From: Vallitalea longa
GTDB taxonomy: Bacteria; Bacillota; Clostridia; Lachnospirales; Vallitaleaceae
Assembly (NCBI RefSeq): GCF_027923465.1
Contig: NZ_BRLB01000002.1
Span: 124,001-188,000 of the forward strand
Length of the DNA: 64,000 nucleotides
Direction of reading: 5' to 3'
Both the position numbers and the translations under genes were made by a program. The notes beneath the pieces are model-generated. The model made no database searches, was not told the DNA's origin, and saw nothing but the letters and a program-made list of their open reading frames with translations. Of this stretch, positions 45,928-55,245 are shown in pieces (the first letter of the stretch is position 1; each line of letters starts with the position of its first letter).

Positions 45928-45956
45928 ATTATATGTTAGATTCGTTGAAATGTCAA
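45928..45956 (-). promoter_or_regulatory. Near-perfect sigma-A promoter of the histidine operon
   Basis: TTGACA (45951-45956) and TATAAT (45928-45933) on the minus strand are separated by exactly 17 bases. The expected start of transcription leaves a leader of about 130 bases before hisZ, AT-rich and with no T-box signature (no AGGGTGG-type antiterminator). Confidence 0.8.
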
Positions 45957-45967
45957 TATGAAAATAG

Positions 45968-46089
45968 GGATTTTATTATAGAAATGGAAAATCAATTGAT
46001 GTTATAGATAGATTTGTTGGGTATATAGAAGAAATGAGTTGTGATAAGGCAGAACCAGTCAGGGAGTAAAGGGGTATGTACTCTCTGAC
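45968..46089 (+). pseudogene. Coding-like remnant ending in a strong hairpin
   Basis: A 33-codon open stretch (45968-46069, no start codon) reads like real protein, with GKSIDVIDRFVGYIEEM and KAEPVRE before the stop. Its stop codon overlaps an 11-bp near-perfect hairpin, GTCAGGGAGTA/TACTCTCTGAC (46058-46089), clearly richer in G+C than the surroundings. No T run follows on either strand. It could be the 3' end of a lost mobile-element gene with its terminal repeat; this is inference, and the family is not recognised. Confidence 0.35.
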
Positions 46090-46125
46090 CCTCCGCCATA
46101 TATACTAGTGAGTCAAATCACGACG

Positions 46126-46656
46126 TTACATCCCTTCCACATACTTCTTAATCTGCTCCAAATAATGCAAATAAACTCCATTCTTACCGCCAATAATATA
46201 TTCTCTATCTATTTCCTTGTAAGGTATAGATTTTCTTCCCCCATCTTTAGCTTTCTTCCAATAACCCTTGATACTCTGAAATGGAACATAAAAATACTCA
46301 TTATGTTTAGAAAAATACACCAAAAAGAAAGCAATACCTCCTTGTTTCTCAAAATCATCCATAAAGTTCATTTGATGTTCATGAATATTCTGTAAAGGCA
46401 ATATTTCTTTCGTAGTCTCTTTTGCATCAAAACACACAGAAATACCTTGTACAACTCCAATATAGTCTACTGTACTCTTCTGCTCAAAATAAGCTAATGA
46501 TATATGCCTAGTTTTTTGATCAATCTTTATTGGTTTAATGGGAGTAGGTATCTTCTGTATTAAAGCCAATCCTTTTTCCCTATATTTTTTATTAGTAAAA
46601 TTTATCAATTCCTCAAGAGTACTACCTCTAAGTCCTCTTGAATTCCAATATGCCAT
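46126..46656 (-). CDS. recU: Holliday junction resolvase RecU
   Basis: A 176-residue nuclease that cuts four-way DNA junctions in Firmicutes. NSRGLRGSTLEELINFTNKKYR is the N-terminal hallmark; the catalytic acidic/lysine set is in TVDYIGVVQG and VCFDAKETT. Start with GGGGAGG. Last of a four-gene operon with queG, a pseudouridine synthase and a membrane protein. Confidence 0.93.
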   Translation of the reverse strand: MAYWNSRGLRGSTLEELINFTNKKYREKGLALIQKIPTPIKPIKIDQKTRHISLAYFEQKSTVDYIGVVQGISVCFDAKETTKEILPLQNIHEHQMNFMDDFEKQGGIAFFLVYFSKHNEYFYVPFQSIKGYWKKAKDGGRKSIPYKEIDREYIIGGKNGVYLHYLEQIKKYVEGM

Positions 46657-46671
46657 AATGCCCCTCCCCTT

Positions 46672-47772
46672 CTAATTTTTGTTTAATATATTAATACCTG
46701 CATCTATTAACTTAATTATATCATTATTTTTTTCTTGTACCTTCATTTTCTTTAATAATTCTATCCCTTCAATAAAAGAAAGATTAATAATAGCATCTAT
46801 TATTTCTTTTCTAATATCTATTCTAACATCATATAGGTGTTTAACTAATATATCTAAAGCTTCTTTGTCCATAGAATTCCCTAATGCAATTATTGCATTT
46901 CTCTGTAATATTTTCTTACCTCTCCACCCTGCTGAAGATAAAGCATAGGTTTTTTTAAAATCTTTGTTACTTATATTAAGAAGGTCTTGATATCGGGGAT
47001 ATGGTTCTATACAACTAGACAATTTTTTATTCTCGACTTTATTATAAGGACATACTTTTTGACATACGTCACAACCATATATCTGCTGGCCCATTTTTTT
47101 CTTTAGCTTGTTATCAATTGTACCTTTATGTTGTGTTAGATATGAGATACATAGATTGCAATCAATTTCTTTGGTATCTTTTATCGCTCCGGTAGGACAA
47201 GAATTTACACATCTACTACAGTTACCACATCCTATATATTCTTTCTGCTCATCTGGTTCAATATAATAATCTGTTAATATATATCCTATATATACTCTAG
47301 AACCATATTGATTAGTTATCAGCATTGAATTTTTACCAATAAATCCAAGACCTGCCCTTACTGCAACAGCTCTATCTGAAAATGGACTCATATCAACGAA
47401 TTTCATTGTATTACAATCAACTAGTTGATGTAGACATTCTTCTAACAACTCCAATTTAGACATTACAATTTTATGATAATCTTCTGAAACGGCAGCCATA
47501 CTGATATTTCCTCTTAACACATCACTTTCATTCTTGGGAGGATTATCATCATATGCTTCCACTATGACTATAAAGGATTTCGCATCTTTTAATGTTAAAC
47601 CAGGATATATCTTACTATTATAATCCCTAGACTCCAGATTACACATATAATTACTTTTATCACGAGTATATAAAATATCTTTAAGTTCATAAAAAGGTTT
47701 TGCTAAGCAAAACCCTATTTCATCAACACCAATATATTCACTATATTTTATTAATTCTTCTTTTGTATCCAT
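46672..47772 (-). CDS. queG: Epoxyqueuosine reductase QueG
   Basis: A 366-residue cobalamin and Fe-S enzyme for the last step of queuosine synthesis in tRNA. An N-terminal domain with SDRAVAVRAGLGFIGKNSML is followed by two 4Fe-4S motifs, CGNCSRCVNSCPTGAI and CDVCQKVCPYN, and a HEAT-like tail. ATG 47772 (MDTKEELIKYSEY) follows AAGGTGA; 47808 has no site. Ten bases after the pseudouridine synthase gene. Confidence 0.93.
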   Translation of the reverse strand: MDTKEELIKYSEYIGVDEIGFCLAKPFYELKDILYTRDKSNYMCNLESRDYNSKIYPGLTLKDAKSFIVIVEAYDDNPPKNESDVLRGNISMAAVSEDYHKIVMSKLELLEECLHQLVDCNTMKFVDMSPFSDRAVAVRAGLGFIGKNSMLITNQYGSRVYIGYILTDYYIEPDEQKEYIGCGNCSRCVNSCPTGAIKDTKEIDCNLCISYLTQHKGTIDNKLKKKMGQQIYGCDVCQKVCPYNKVENKKLSSCIEPYPRYQDLLNISNKDFKKTYALSSAGWRGKKILQRNAIIALGNSMDKEALDILVKHLYDVRIDIRKEIIDAIINLSFIEGIELLKKMKVQEKNNDIIKLIDAGINILNKN

Positions 47773-47782
47773 TATTTCACCT

Positions 47783-48748
47783 TCAATGGCTAAAAATCGT
47801 TTCAGCAATTTTTTTGAATCTACCTCTAATGTCTGTAACGAACTCCTTATTATCTAAATATCTAAGCTCTCCGTTATCAATATGGAAAGTTATTTTATAC
47901 GCATGTAACAATTGATGTGTCAACTTGAACTTCTTTTTAAATATATCATTGATTTTTCTATTACCATATTTGTAATCACCTATTATAGGATGGCCAATAC
48001 TTGATAAATGAGCTCTTATTTGATGAGATTTACCAGTTATTATCTTCACATCTAATAATGTATAGTCTTTTCCAATTTTCAAAGGTTTATATATAGTTTT
48101 TATATAGCTCCCTTTCCCACTATCAGTAGAAATAGTTACTTTATTATTGATTGTATCTTTATCTAAATATCCTTCTATCGTATTAGTAGCAGTTATCAAT
48201 CCTGATACTATGCACATATAATGTTTATCTAATTTACTCTCAGCTATAAGTTTATTCAACTCTTGTAATGACTTCATATTTTTTCCAGCTATAACTAAAC
48301 CGCTTGTATTTCTATCTAATCTGTTACATATACCTGGACGGTAACCTTTAGTTACTTCAGGATCATAATCCCCTTTTTTATATAGATAGGTTGTAATTTC
48401 ATCAACCAAAGATATACTGGTGTTATCATTAGGTTGTGATAACAACCCAACAGGTTTATCACATATCAGAATATTATCATCCTCATATACAATCTTATGT
48501 GAGATAGAGATATTCTTATTAATATTTGTTATACTGAATTTTTGTATTGTTTCATCTGACATATATATCTGTATTATATCATTTTCTTTAAGAATTTCAT
48601 TTCCAACAATTCTTTTTTTATTAAGCTTTATTCTCTTTTTTCTTAACATTTTATACAAAAAACTTTTAGAAGCTTTATTAAGATATTTTAATAAATATTT
48701 GTCAACTCTTTGATTACTTTCGTATTTTGATATAGTTATTTCTTTCAT
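47783..48748 (-). CDS. RluA-family rRNA/tRNA pseudouridine synthase
   Basis: A 321-residue enzyme with an N-terminal S4 RNA-binding domain (about 12-70) and the catalytic domain. The catalytic Asp is in CNRLDRNTSGLVIAGK; KSHQIRAHLSSIGHPIIGDYKYG is the second family motif. The closest type is RluC/RluD-like; the target uridines cannot be told. GGAGA-type ribosome site. Confidence 0.92.
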   Translation of the reverse strand: MKEITISKYESNQRVDKYLLKYLNKASKSFLYKMLRKKRIKLNKKRIVGNEILKENDIIQIYMSDETIQKFSITNINKNISISHKIVYEDDNILICDKPVGLLSQPNDNTSISLVDEITTYLYKKGDYDPEVTKGYRPGICNRLDRNTSGLVIAGKNMKSLQELNKLIAESKLDKHYMCIVSGLITATNTIEGYLDKDTINNKVTISTDSGKGSYIKTIYKPLKIGKDYTLLDVKIITGKSHQIRAHLSSIGHPIIGDYKYGNRKINDIFKKKFKLTHQLLHAYKITFHIDNGELRYLDNKEFVTDIRGRFKKIAETIFSH

Positions 48749-48760
48749 ATTATCTCCAAT

Positions 48761-49330
48761 TTATATTGAATTATCTAATAACACATTTGCTAATGCTATT
48801 TGATTATCTACATTAATTTTGTTTAATAGTATTGATAGCTGTGTTATTACATATGAATACATTTCCTGTTCATCATTATATACTTTCACTTTCGCTCCAA
48901 AACCTTTTGAACTTATTAATTTTTCTATTAATTCTCTGTATTCGTTTACTTCTTTTCTTGTTTTCTTTTTATCAATTAATAGGATTATTTCTTTCTCACT
49001 AACTACAGCAATTTGATAGAATAATGTTTTTTTACCTCTTATAACAGCAAGACTTGATAAGTATACTAATCTATCACTAATTTTTTCAAATTTACGATAT
49101 ACTTCTTCTTTACCTTCTTTAAATTGTCTATACAAAATATATTTCACAAAAAATTGTGATTCTGGTAAAGCAAGTAATGCTACAACAATTAATAAAACAT
49201 TACCCTCAGTAAATACAAACCTGTCAACAACATATATTACTGCCATAATCAATAAACCTATTACTGTTGATCTCAAATACATTTTTTTCTGAGAATTAAT
49301 ATATCCGTATTCTCCCTTTGGTTGTCTCAT
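48761..49330 (-). CDS. Two-helix membrane protein of unknown function
   Basis: A 189-residue protein with two membrane helices (about 20-38 and 43-60) and a cytoplasmic part of about 120 residues with basic helix (YRQFKEGKEEVYRKFEKI) and an alpha/beta stretch. The family is not named with confidence. It lies 12 bases before the pseudouridine synthase gene and starts the operon. GGAAAATTA site. Confidence 0.78.
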   Translation of the reverse strand: MRQPKGEYGYINSQKKMYLRSTVIGLLIMAVIYVVDRFVFTEGNVLLIVVALLALPESQFFVKYILYRQFKEGKEEVYRKFEKISDRLVYLSSLAVIRGKKTLFYQIAVVSEKEIILLIDKKKTRKEVNEYRELIEKLISSKGFGAKVKVYNDEQEMYSYVITQLSILLNKINVDNQIALANVLLDNSI

Positions 49331-49379
49331 ATTAATTTTCCTTTCGTACTAACATTTGTCTTGTAGATTATACCACAAA

Positions 49380-49928
49380 TCAGTAATATTGAAAATATCT
49401 TTCTCTTGTCATGACATATCGTACATAATCAATTTTTTTTCCACTTAGCATTTGTACATTTTTATTAATACCTTTTTGTTCAAATTTAAGTCTTTCAGGT
49501 ATAGCACGACTTTTTTTGTTTTCTTCCGCTACATAAACATATACTACATTCAACTGTAATTCCTTGAAAATAATATTAAGAAAGGTTTTACAACATGTTG
49601 TCATTATACCCCTTCCTTGGTAATTCTCAGCTAACCAGTAACCAAGGGATGTTGATTTATCTGTCCAATCAATATTATGCATTCCTAATCTACCTATTAT
49701 TTTACCTTTGTATATGACATTACATTGGAATCCATTATTACTTGCATATTGATGCATAGCTTTGTATGCAGAATATCTACAATCTTTTGAATTCTTAACT
49801 AAATTTACCCAAGAAAGCCATTTTTTCAGATGGTCTCTTGACGAATCTATAACCTTAAATACTTCTTCAGCATCTTGCACGTTCGATAATCTAAGAGATA
49901 TATCATTATTAACTTTATATTCAAACAT
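49380..49928 (-). CDS. GNAT N-acetyltransferase, ribosomal-protein-serine type
   Basis: A 182-residue RimL-like acetyltransferase. RDHLKKWLSWVNLVKN is the N-terminal phrase of the RimL/YdaF group; motif A is GYWLAENYQGRGIMTTCCK, then NKKSRAIPERLKF, motif B. It would acetylate a protein N-terminus or small amine. Single gene. Confidence 0.88.
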   Translation of the reverse strand: MFEYKVNNDISLRLSNVQDAEEVFKVIDSSRDHLKKWLSWVNLVKNSKDCRYSAYKAMHQYASNNGFQCNVIYKGKIIGRLGMHNIDWTDKSTSLGYWLAENYQGRGIMTTCCKTFLNIIFKELQLNVVYVYVAEENKKSRAIPERLKFEQKGINKNVQMLSGKKIDYVRYVMTRERYFQYY

Positions 49929-50032
49929 ATAAAGCTTTCAATCCTTTCTAATGATGAATAGCATTTTATTCCTTTATAATTATTATACGCTTTATTAGAA
50001 AACTATTTCATGAAATTCCCCTATTAATAAAA

Positions 50033-50062
50033 AAGATTCCATGAAATAATTCATAGAATCTT
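50033..50062 (-). terminator. Terminator of the repeat-bearing lipoprotein gene
   Basis: A 13-base stem, AAGATTCTATGAA/TTCATGGAATCTT on the minus strand with one G-U pair, followed by T6. Confidence 0.85.
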
Positions 50063-50077
50063 ATTCGTAATATTAAA

Positions 50078-50785
50078 TTAATTAATATCCATTCCAAAAA
50101 TAGTACTTAAATCACTTTCTTTATCAATAACCCATTTATCGTCAATAAGTTTTAACATTAGTTCAATCTTTGATTCTTCAGTAGCAATATCTTTATCCTG
50201 TTCTTCAAGAACATCACTAACAATTTCTTTAACTGCTTCCTCACTCTGACCTATTACATTATCAGCAATCTCTTGACTTCCTTCCATTATAGCTTCAGCC
50301 ATTCCTTCAGTTCCATCAATAATAGCTTCGGTTATTCCTTGACTTTCACCGATCACAGCTTCAACTATTTCTTCACCATCACCAACTATATCATTACTTC
50401 CATCAAATATCTGGCTACTGAACTCCAACATTGATTGTTGTAATAATTTCATAATTTCAGTAGATTTCACATGTGTAACATTTAAAGTAACAGTCGCAGT
50501 ATCTTCACTTATTTCTGAATCAACGACTTTGTACTTCAATTTACCGAACATAATATCCATCATAGGATTATCTTTGAGTTCATCAAAATTAAAATCTTCA
50601 TCGAATTCTTCATAGCTGTCATATGCATCTTTATAATTGCCTTCAATTAAATTGTCCATAAAAGTCTTAACTACTTTTGAAGCATCATCATCAGGCGACT
50701 TAGAATTACTGCATCCTTGGAATAGTAGTAAAGATAGCACCAATAATGATATTAAAAAACATTTTTTCACGTATTTCACCCTCAT
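50078..50785 (-). CDS. Lipoprotein with five 11-residue repeats
   Basis: A 235-residue lipoprotein: signal peptide with lipobox LFQGC (Cys25), then an acidic domain with a FMDNLIEGNYKDAYDSYEE pattern (DUF4878/DUF5105-like ligand or secretion fold), split by five exact 11-residue units at 138-192: EEIVEAVIGES, QGITEAIIDGT, EGMAEAIMEGS, QEIADNVIGQS, EEAVKEIVSDV. The units form an amphipathic helix. The last strands of the fold follow (LMLKLIDDKWVID). Function unknown; surface-attached. Confidence 0.82.
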   Translation of the reverse strand: MRVKYVKKCFLISLLVLSLLLFQGCSNSKSPDDDASKVVKTFMDNLIEGNYKDAYDSYEEFDEDFNFDELKDNPMMDIMFGKLKYKVVDSEISEDTATVTLNVTHVKSTEIMKLLQQSMLEFSSQIFDGSNDIVGDGEEIVEAVIGESQGITEAIIDGTEGMAEAIMEGSQEIADNVIGQSEEAVKEIVSDVLEEQDKDIATEESKIELMLKLIDDKWVIDKESDLSTIFGMDIN

Positions 50786-50851
50786 TTATATTATTTGTAT
50801 AAATACTGCCTTAATTATTATACATTTTAACAATATAAATGTAAAGATATA

Positions 50852-52786
50852 TTAGTCTCTTAATATATTTATATCTTCTCCATTTAATACTTTATTTAAA
50901 TTACGTACTGCACACATTTTCCCACACATTGAACATGAGTTTTCATCTTCTGGTTTAGAACTTTCACGATATTTCTTAGCTTTATCAGGATCAATAGCTA
51001 AATCAAACATTTTATTCCAATCAAGTTGTTGTCTTGCATAGCTCATATTATTATCCCATGTTCTAGAGTCTGGTAATTTTTTACCTATATCACCTGCATG
51101 AGCTGCAATTTTAGTAGCGATAATACCTTCTTTCATATCATCTAAACTAGGTAATCTTAGATGTTCTGCAGGTGTTACATAACATAAGAAATCAGCTCCA
51201 CTCGCTGCGGCTACTGCTCCTCCAATAGCACCTGTAATATGATCATATCCTGGTGCGATATCAGTTACTAGAGGGCCTAACACATAGAAAGGTGCTCCAT
51301 GGCATAATTTTTTTTCAAGAAGCATGTTAGCTTCAATTTCATTAATTGCCATATGTCCCGGTCCTTCTATCATAACTTGAACATTCTTAGCCCAAGCTCT
51401 CTTAGTTAATTCACCAAGTACAATAAGCTCTTTGATTTGACTTGCGTCAGTTGAATCTGCTATAGCTCCTGGTCTACATGCATCACCAAGACTTATTGTA
51501 ATATCATATTTAGCACAGATGTCTAGTAATTTATCATAATACTCATAAAAAGGATTTTCTTTTTTATTTAACTGCATCCAAGCAAACATTAATGAACCAC
51601 CTCTGGAAACTAGGTTCATGAGTCTTGGATTTCTTCTAAATGTATTAGCTGTTTCTCTATTGATACCCGCATGAATAGTAACGAAATCAACACCATCTTG
51701 ACCATGTTTCTCAACTACATCCATGAATTCTTCTTCAGTGATATCTTTTAATTCTTTGTCATAAAATCCTAAGGCATCATAAACAGGTACTGTACCAATC
51801 ATAGCAGCTGACATGTCGACTAATTTTTTTCTGAATTCTTCAGTTTTACCATAATTGCTGAGGTCCATTATTGATTCTGCTTTCATATCAATAGCTACTC
51901 TAACTTTTTCAAGTTCCCTATCAATATCATAACTGTCTTTTGAAATACCTAGATTAACATTAATTTTTGTCTTAAGACCTTCTCCGATACCTTCAGGGTC
52001 AATACTCTTATGATTTTTGTTAGCTGGAATGACTACTGTTCCTTTTGCTATTTTTTCAGCCAGAACATTAACATCCATATTTTCCTTTTTTGCAACTATT
52101 TCCATTTCCTTAGTGATAATGCCTTTTTTTGCAGCATCCATTTGTGTAGTATAACTCATTGTATTCCTTCCTTTCATGAAAGCTTCATTTAGTTTTTTTA
52201 CAGCTACTTTAATATCTTTTGAATCATAGATCTCGGAAATAATAGATACAGAATCTACATTTTGATTAATTTCTTCAGTCAGATTTTCTGCTGTTATACC
52301 TCCTATACCTACAATAGGTATGGGTACAGCATTCTTTATATCGATTAGTGTTTCTATAGTAATCTGTTTCGCATCTAACTTAGTTGGTGAAGGATATAGA
52401 GCTCCAACTCCAAGATAATCTGCTCCATCATCATAACATCTCACTGCTTCTTCAACATCTTTTGCAGTTGCACCGATGATAACATCTCTACCTAGAATTT
52501 CTCTAGCTTCCTTAATACTAGTATCATCTGCACCTAGATGTACGCCATCTGCTTCTATCTCTTTGGCAATATCTACTCTATCATTAATAATCAATAGCGT
52601 ATCGTACTTCTTACATAATTGCTTTATTTGTCTTGCCTCTTTTAATAGAATGTTTTTATCTTTTTCTTTACTTCTGTATTGGAATAACTTTATTCCTGCC
52701 TGTAAAGCCTGTTCAGTCCTGTCTAAAAGCACATTGAAGTCTTTGTATTGCTTAGAAATCAGGTATAACTCATTCTCTAATTTCAT
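50852..52786 (-). CDS. thiE/thiC: ThiE-ThiC fusion: thiamin phosphate synthase and HMP-phosphate synthase in one frame
   Basis: One open frame of 644 residues. Residues about 1-205 are ThiE (TIM barrel: [43 protein letters not shown]), which joins HMP-PP and thiazole phosphate. Residues about 210-644 are ThiC, the radical-SAM enzyme that turns AIR into HMP phosphate, with a C-terminal cluster motif CSMCGKMC (CX2CX3C; the usual spacing is CX2CX4C). Between them ATG 52159 (MSYTTQMDA) has a perfectly placed AAAGGAAGG, so free ThiC may also be made. Start ATG 52786 overlaps thiM by 17 bases. Confidence 0.9.
   Translation of the reverse strand: MKLENELYLISKQYKDFNVLLDRTEQALQAGIKLFQYRSKEKDKNILLKEARQIKQLCKKYDTLLIINDRVDIAKEIEADGVHLGADDTSIKEAREILGRDVIIGATAKDVEEAVRCYDDGADYLGVGALYPSPTKLDAKQITIETLIDIKNAVPIPIVGIGGITAENLTEEINQNVDSVSIISEIYDSKDIKVAVKKLNEAFMKGRNTMSYTTQMDAAKKGIITKEMEIVAKKENMDVNVLAEKIAKGTVVIPANKNHKSIDPEGIGEGLKTKINVNLGISKDSYDIDRELEKVRVAIDMKAESIMDLSNYGKTEEFRKKLVDMSAAMIGTVPVYDALGFYDKELKDITEEEFMDVVEKHGQDGVDFVTIHAGINRETANTFRRNPRLMNLVSRGGSLMFAWMQLNKKENPFYEYYDKLLDICAKYDITISLGDACRPGAIADSTDASQIKELIVLGELTKRAWAKNVQVMIEGPGHMAINEIEANMLLEKKLCHGAPFYVLGPLVTDIAPGYDHITGAIGGAVAAASGADFLCYVTPAEHLRLPSLDDMKEGIIATKIAAHAGDIGKKLPDSRTWDNNMSYARQQLDWNKMFDLAIDPDKAKKYRESSKPEDENSCSMCGKMCAVRNLNKVLNGEDINILRD
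52159..52174 (-). promoter_or_regulatory. Internal ribosome binding site and start for ThiC inside the thiE-thiC frame
   Basis: AAAGGAAGG (52166-52174 on the minus strand), six bases, then ATG (52157-52159). This is a canonical start signal in the middle of a continuous frame, at the exact point where separate ThiC proteins begin. Confidence 0.7.
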
Positions 52787-53600
52787 TAATAACAACCTTC
52801 TTTCCATCTATTAAATTTTTATTTTTAATATTATAAACATTATCAAAAAGCTTAACTTTGAAAGTCCCTACGGACTCCTCTGGTTTCAAACTTTTTTCTA
52901 CTAAAGAAGCAGCTTCGTTCATAACTAATATACCGTAAATACTGCTAGTAAATGCGTTACCTGTTCTTGCTAAGCATACTGCAATTAAAGGTGAAATCAT
53001 ACATCCTGTACCTGTTATTGAAGTTAACATAGAAGAGCCACCTTCAATTTTAGCTATGTATTTATCATTGCAGATAGTATCAATTTTACCTGTAATCGCT
53101 ACTGTGGTATTATACTTTCTTGAAACTTCTACACCTATATCACTTATATCTTCTGAATCCAATTCTTCTGAATCAACACCTTTGGAATTAGTTTTTAATC
53201 CTAGAAGTGCTTTAATCTCAGATGCATTACCTTTAACTACATCTATTCTATAATTCTTTAATATATCAAATACAATTTTATTCCTATAACTTGTGGCAGC
53301 CACGCCTACAGGATCTAGTATTACAGGTATATGTTTTTGATTAGCAACCTGCAATGCTCTTTTAATGGATTCTAATTTATCAGTCGTTACCGTACCAATA
53401 TTAATGACTAAACAGCTACTTACTGCTGTTATTTCATCAATTTCTTCAATAGACTCTGCCATAATAGGACTCCCACCAAAAGCAAGAGTCATATTTGCTA
53501 CATCATTTGATGTAACATAATTAGTTATATAATGTATTAATGGTTTCGTTGAGCTATTATATATTTTAGTAAAGTCAAATTTGTCTATACAATTATCCAT
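52770..53600 (-). CDS. thiM: Hydroxyethylthiazole kinase
   Basis: A 276-residue ribokinase-like salvage enzyme that phosphorylates the thiazole unit. [23 protein letters not shown] is the N-terminal hallmark; [14 protein letters not shown] and [16 protein letters not shown] (the catalytic Cys/anion hole) are also seen. It lies six bases after thiD and overlaps thiE. Confidence 0.95.
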   Translation of the reverse strand: MDNCIDKFDFTKIYNSSTKPLIHYITNYVTSNDVANMTLAFGGSPIMAESIEEIDEITAVSSCLVINIGTVTTDKLESIKRALQVANQKHIPVILDPVGVAATSYRNKIVFDILKNYRIDVVKGNASEIKALLGLKTNSKGVDSEELDSEDISDIGVEVSRKYNTTVAITGKIDTICNDKYIAKIEGGSSMLTSITGTGCMISPLIAVCLARTGNAFTSSIYGILVMNEAASLVEKSLKPEESVGTFKVKLFDNVYNIKNKNLIDGKKVVINEIRE

Positions 53601-53605
53601 AACTA

Positions 53606-54385
53606 CTACCTTTCTATAAAATGATTGACAGGTCCACTTCCAGAACCAATTGAAAAGCCACCTGCAATTGCTTTTGTAATATAATCTTTTGCTGATTTTA
53701 CTGCACTTATGGTGTCAAAACCTTTACTATAGTTAGCGGCTATAGCAGAAGATAATGCACAACCTGTTCCATGTGTATTAGGATTATCTATTCTCTTATG
53801 GTCAAAATATGTAAATTCATTTCCGTCATATAATACATCACACGCTGTATCTTTTAGATGTCCTCCCTTTACTAATATATTACTTGGACCAAGTTCATAT
53901 AATTTTCTACATGCCTTCTCCATATCAACAGTATTATTTATAGTTGTATCTGTTAATTTTCCTGCCTCCAGTATATTTGGAGTTATAAGATTGCATAGTG
54001 GAAATAAATCTTTGACAATACTTTCTATTGCATCCCCTTTTAGTAATATCCTTCCTGTAGTTGATATCATAACGGGATCTAATACTATCTTAGGCAAATT
54101 ATAATTTTTAAAGGTTTCATTTATTGCTGTGATTATTCTTTTATTGAATAACATTCCTATTTTAATACTATCAACTTTAATATCTTCAAAAATAGCTTCT
54201 AATTGCTTAGAGATTGTTATAGGTTCTAATCCTTGTATATAAGATACTTTTGTTGTGTTTTGAGCTGTTACAGCAGTTATAACACTCATACCATATACTC
54301 CATGAGCATTAAATGTTTTAAGATCACCTTGAATACCTGCCCCACCGCTGCAATCTGAACCTGCTATTGTTAACGCTGTCTTCAT
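53606..54385 (-). CDS. thiD: Bifunctional HMP kinase / HMP-phosphate kinase
   Basis: A 259-residue kinase making HMP pyrophosphate. ALTIAGSDCSGGAGIQGDLKTF and RIDNPNTHGTGCALSSAI (catalytic Cys in the anion hole) are present. It shares one base with thiW. Confidence 0.95.
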   Translation of the reverse strand: MKTALTIAGSDCSGGAGIQGDLKTFNAHGVYGMSVITAVTAQNTTKVSYIQGLEPITISKQLEAIFEDIKVDSIKIGMLFNKRIITAINETFKNYNLPKIVLDPVMISTTGRILLKGDAIESIVKDLFPLCNLITPNILEAGKLTDTTINNTVDMEKACRKLYELGPSNILVKGGHLKDTACDVLYDGNEFTYFDHKRIDNPNTHGTGCALSSAIAANYSKGFDTISAVKSAKDYITKAIAGGFSIGSGSGPVNHFIER

Positions 54386-54885
54386 TACATTGATACCCTC
54401 TTTTTCATAACTATTTTTTTTAGTGATGTGAATTCAAATAATAGAACTGCTATTAGAGCTCCCATAAAAGAACTAATGATGAAAGGAATTACAAAACCAA
54501 ATATTGCAGCTTGTTTACCCATTAACAAAATACCTACTGGACATGCAATAATAGCACCTATAATCCCTGTTCCAACAACTTCACCTAATGCAGCTAAATA
54601 TGTATTAGCGAATCTTTTAAACATAAGAGCAGCCAATAATGCTCCAAATATACTACCTGGAAATGCTAATAATGTTCCCATGCCAAAAATATTTCTCAAG
54701 GTTGATATAATTACTGCATTCAGTACAGCATATGCCGGTCCTAATATTATCGCAGATATTACATTAATCAAATGCTGCCATGGAAAACATTTTGTAACAC
54801 CAATAGGTATATGATACGGACTCAGAACAACACCTAATGCAATAAGCACACCTGCCAAAGCTAATTTACGTACTTCATATCTCAT
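54385..54885 (-). CDS. thiW: Thiazole transporter ThiW (ECF S-component-like)
   Basis: A 166-residue membrane protein with five or six helices. VLSPYHIPIGVTKCFPWQHLINVI is the family mark. It is a predicted thiazole uptake protein, often found with thiM and TPP riboswitches, and would feed ThiM next door. First gene after the riboswitch. Confidence 0.92.
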   Translation of the reverse strand: MRYEVRKLALAGVLIALGVVLSPYHIPIGVTKCFPWQHLINVISAIILGPAYAVLNAVIISTLRNIFGMGTLLAFPGSIFGALLAALMFKRFANTYLAALGEVVGTGIIGAIIACPVGILLMGKQAAIFGFVIPFIISSFMGALIAVLLFEFTSLKKIVMKKRVSM

Positions 54886-54985
54886 GTGTTCATTTCCTTC
54901 CTAATCTCATTTATAAGAGATAATTAAACATTTTATGGATATTGGCAAAGCAAAACTTATTAAGCAACTATATGAACATAACAAA

Positions 54986-55008
54986 AAGGCAATCCCGCGG
55001 ATTGCCTT
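54986..55008 (-). terminator. Riboswitch-linked terminator before thiW
   Basis: AAGGCAATCC and GGATTGCCTT pair perfectly around three bases, followed by T5 and G on the minus strand. Lying between the TPP element and thiW, it is the likely expression platform. Confidence 0.85.
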
Positions 55009-55026
55009 AACTACCATATAAATCAA

Positions 55027-55126
55027 TATAACGATAAGCTTCCCTCCGCTGGTACGAACCAGATCAGGTTAAGGGTCAGAAAATATCGTTTTCTATCTCA
55101 GCTAGCTATACTAGCCCCCCTAGCCA
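55027..55126 (-). ncRNA. TPP riboswitch (THI element)
   Basis: On the minus strand the conserved parts appear in order: AGGGGGGCTA, GCTGAGATAG, GACCCTTAACCTGATCTGG and TACCAGCGGAGGGAAG. These match the THI-box consensus (CTGAGA, ACCTGATCTGG, GCGGAGGGAA). It precedes a terminator and the thi operon, so TPP would switch the operon off. Confidence 0.97.
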
Positions 55127-55245
55127 ATGTTTAATTTTTGTTTGAGTATATGGTAACATATTTAATTAATATAATCAATAGACTTTTTTAAATGTAATTT
55201 TTATCTACTAACAACAATTTATATTTAACCTATTTTACGCTAAAC

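Noticed and set aside
46058-46089. Terminator for recU
   Set aside because: Although the stem is strong and downstream of recU, no T run follows on the minus strand.
45791-46125. T-box leader upstream of hisZ
   Set aside because: No AGGGTGG-type antiterminator or matching stems on the minus strand; only a promoter and a plain AT-rich leader are visible.
54428-54814. 128-residue plus-strand frame opposite thiW
   Set aside because: Antisense to a clear thiW gene in the thi operon; no start signal or family match.
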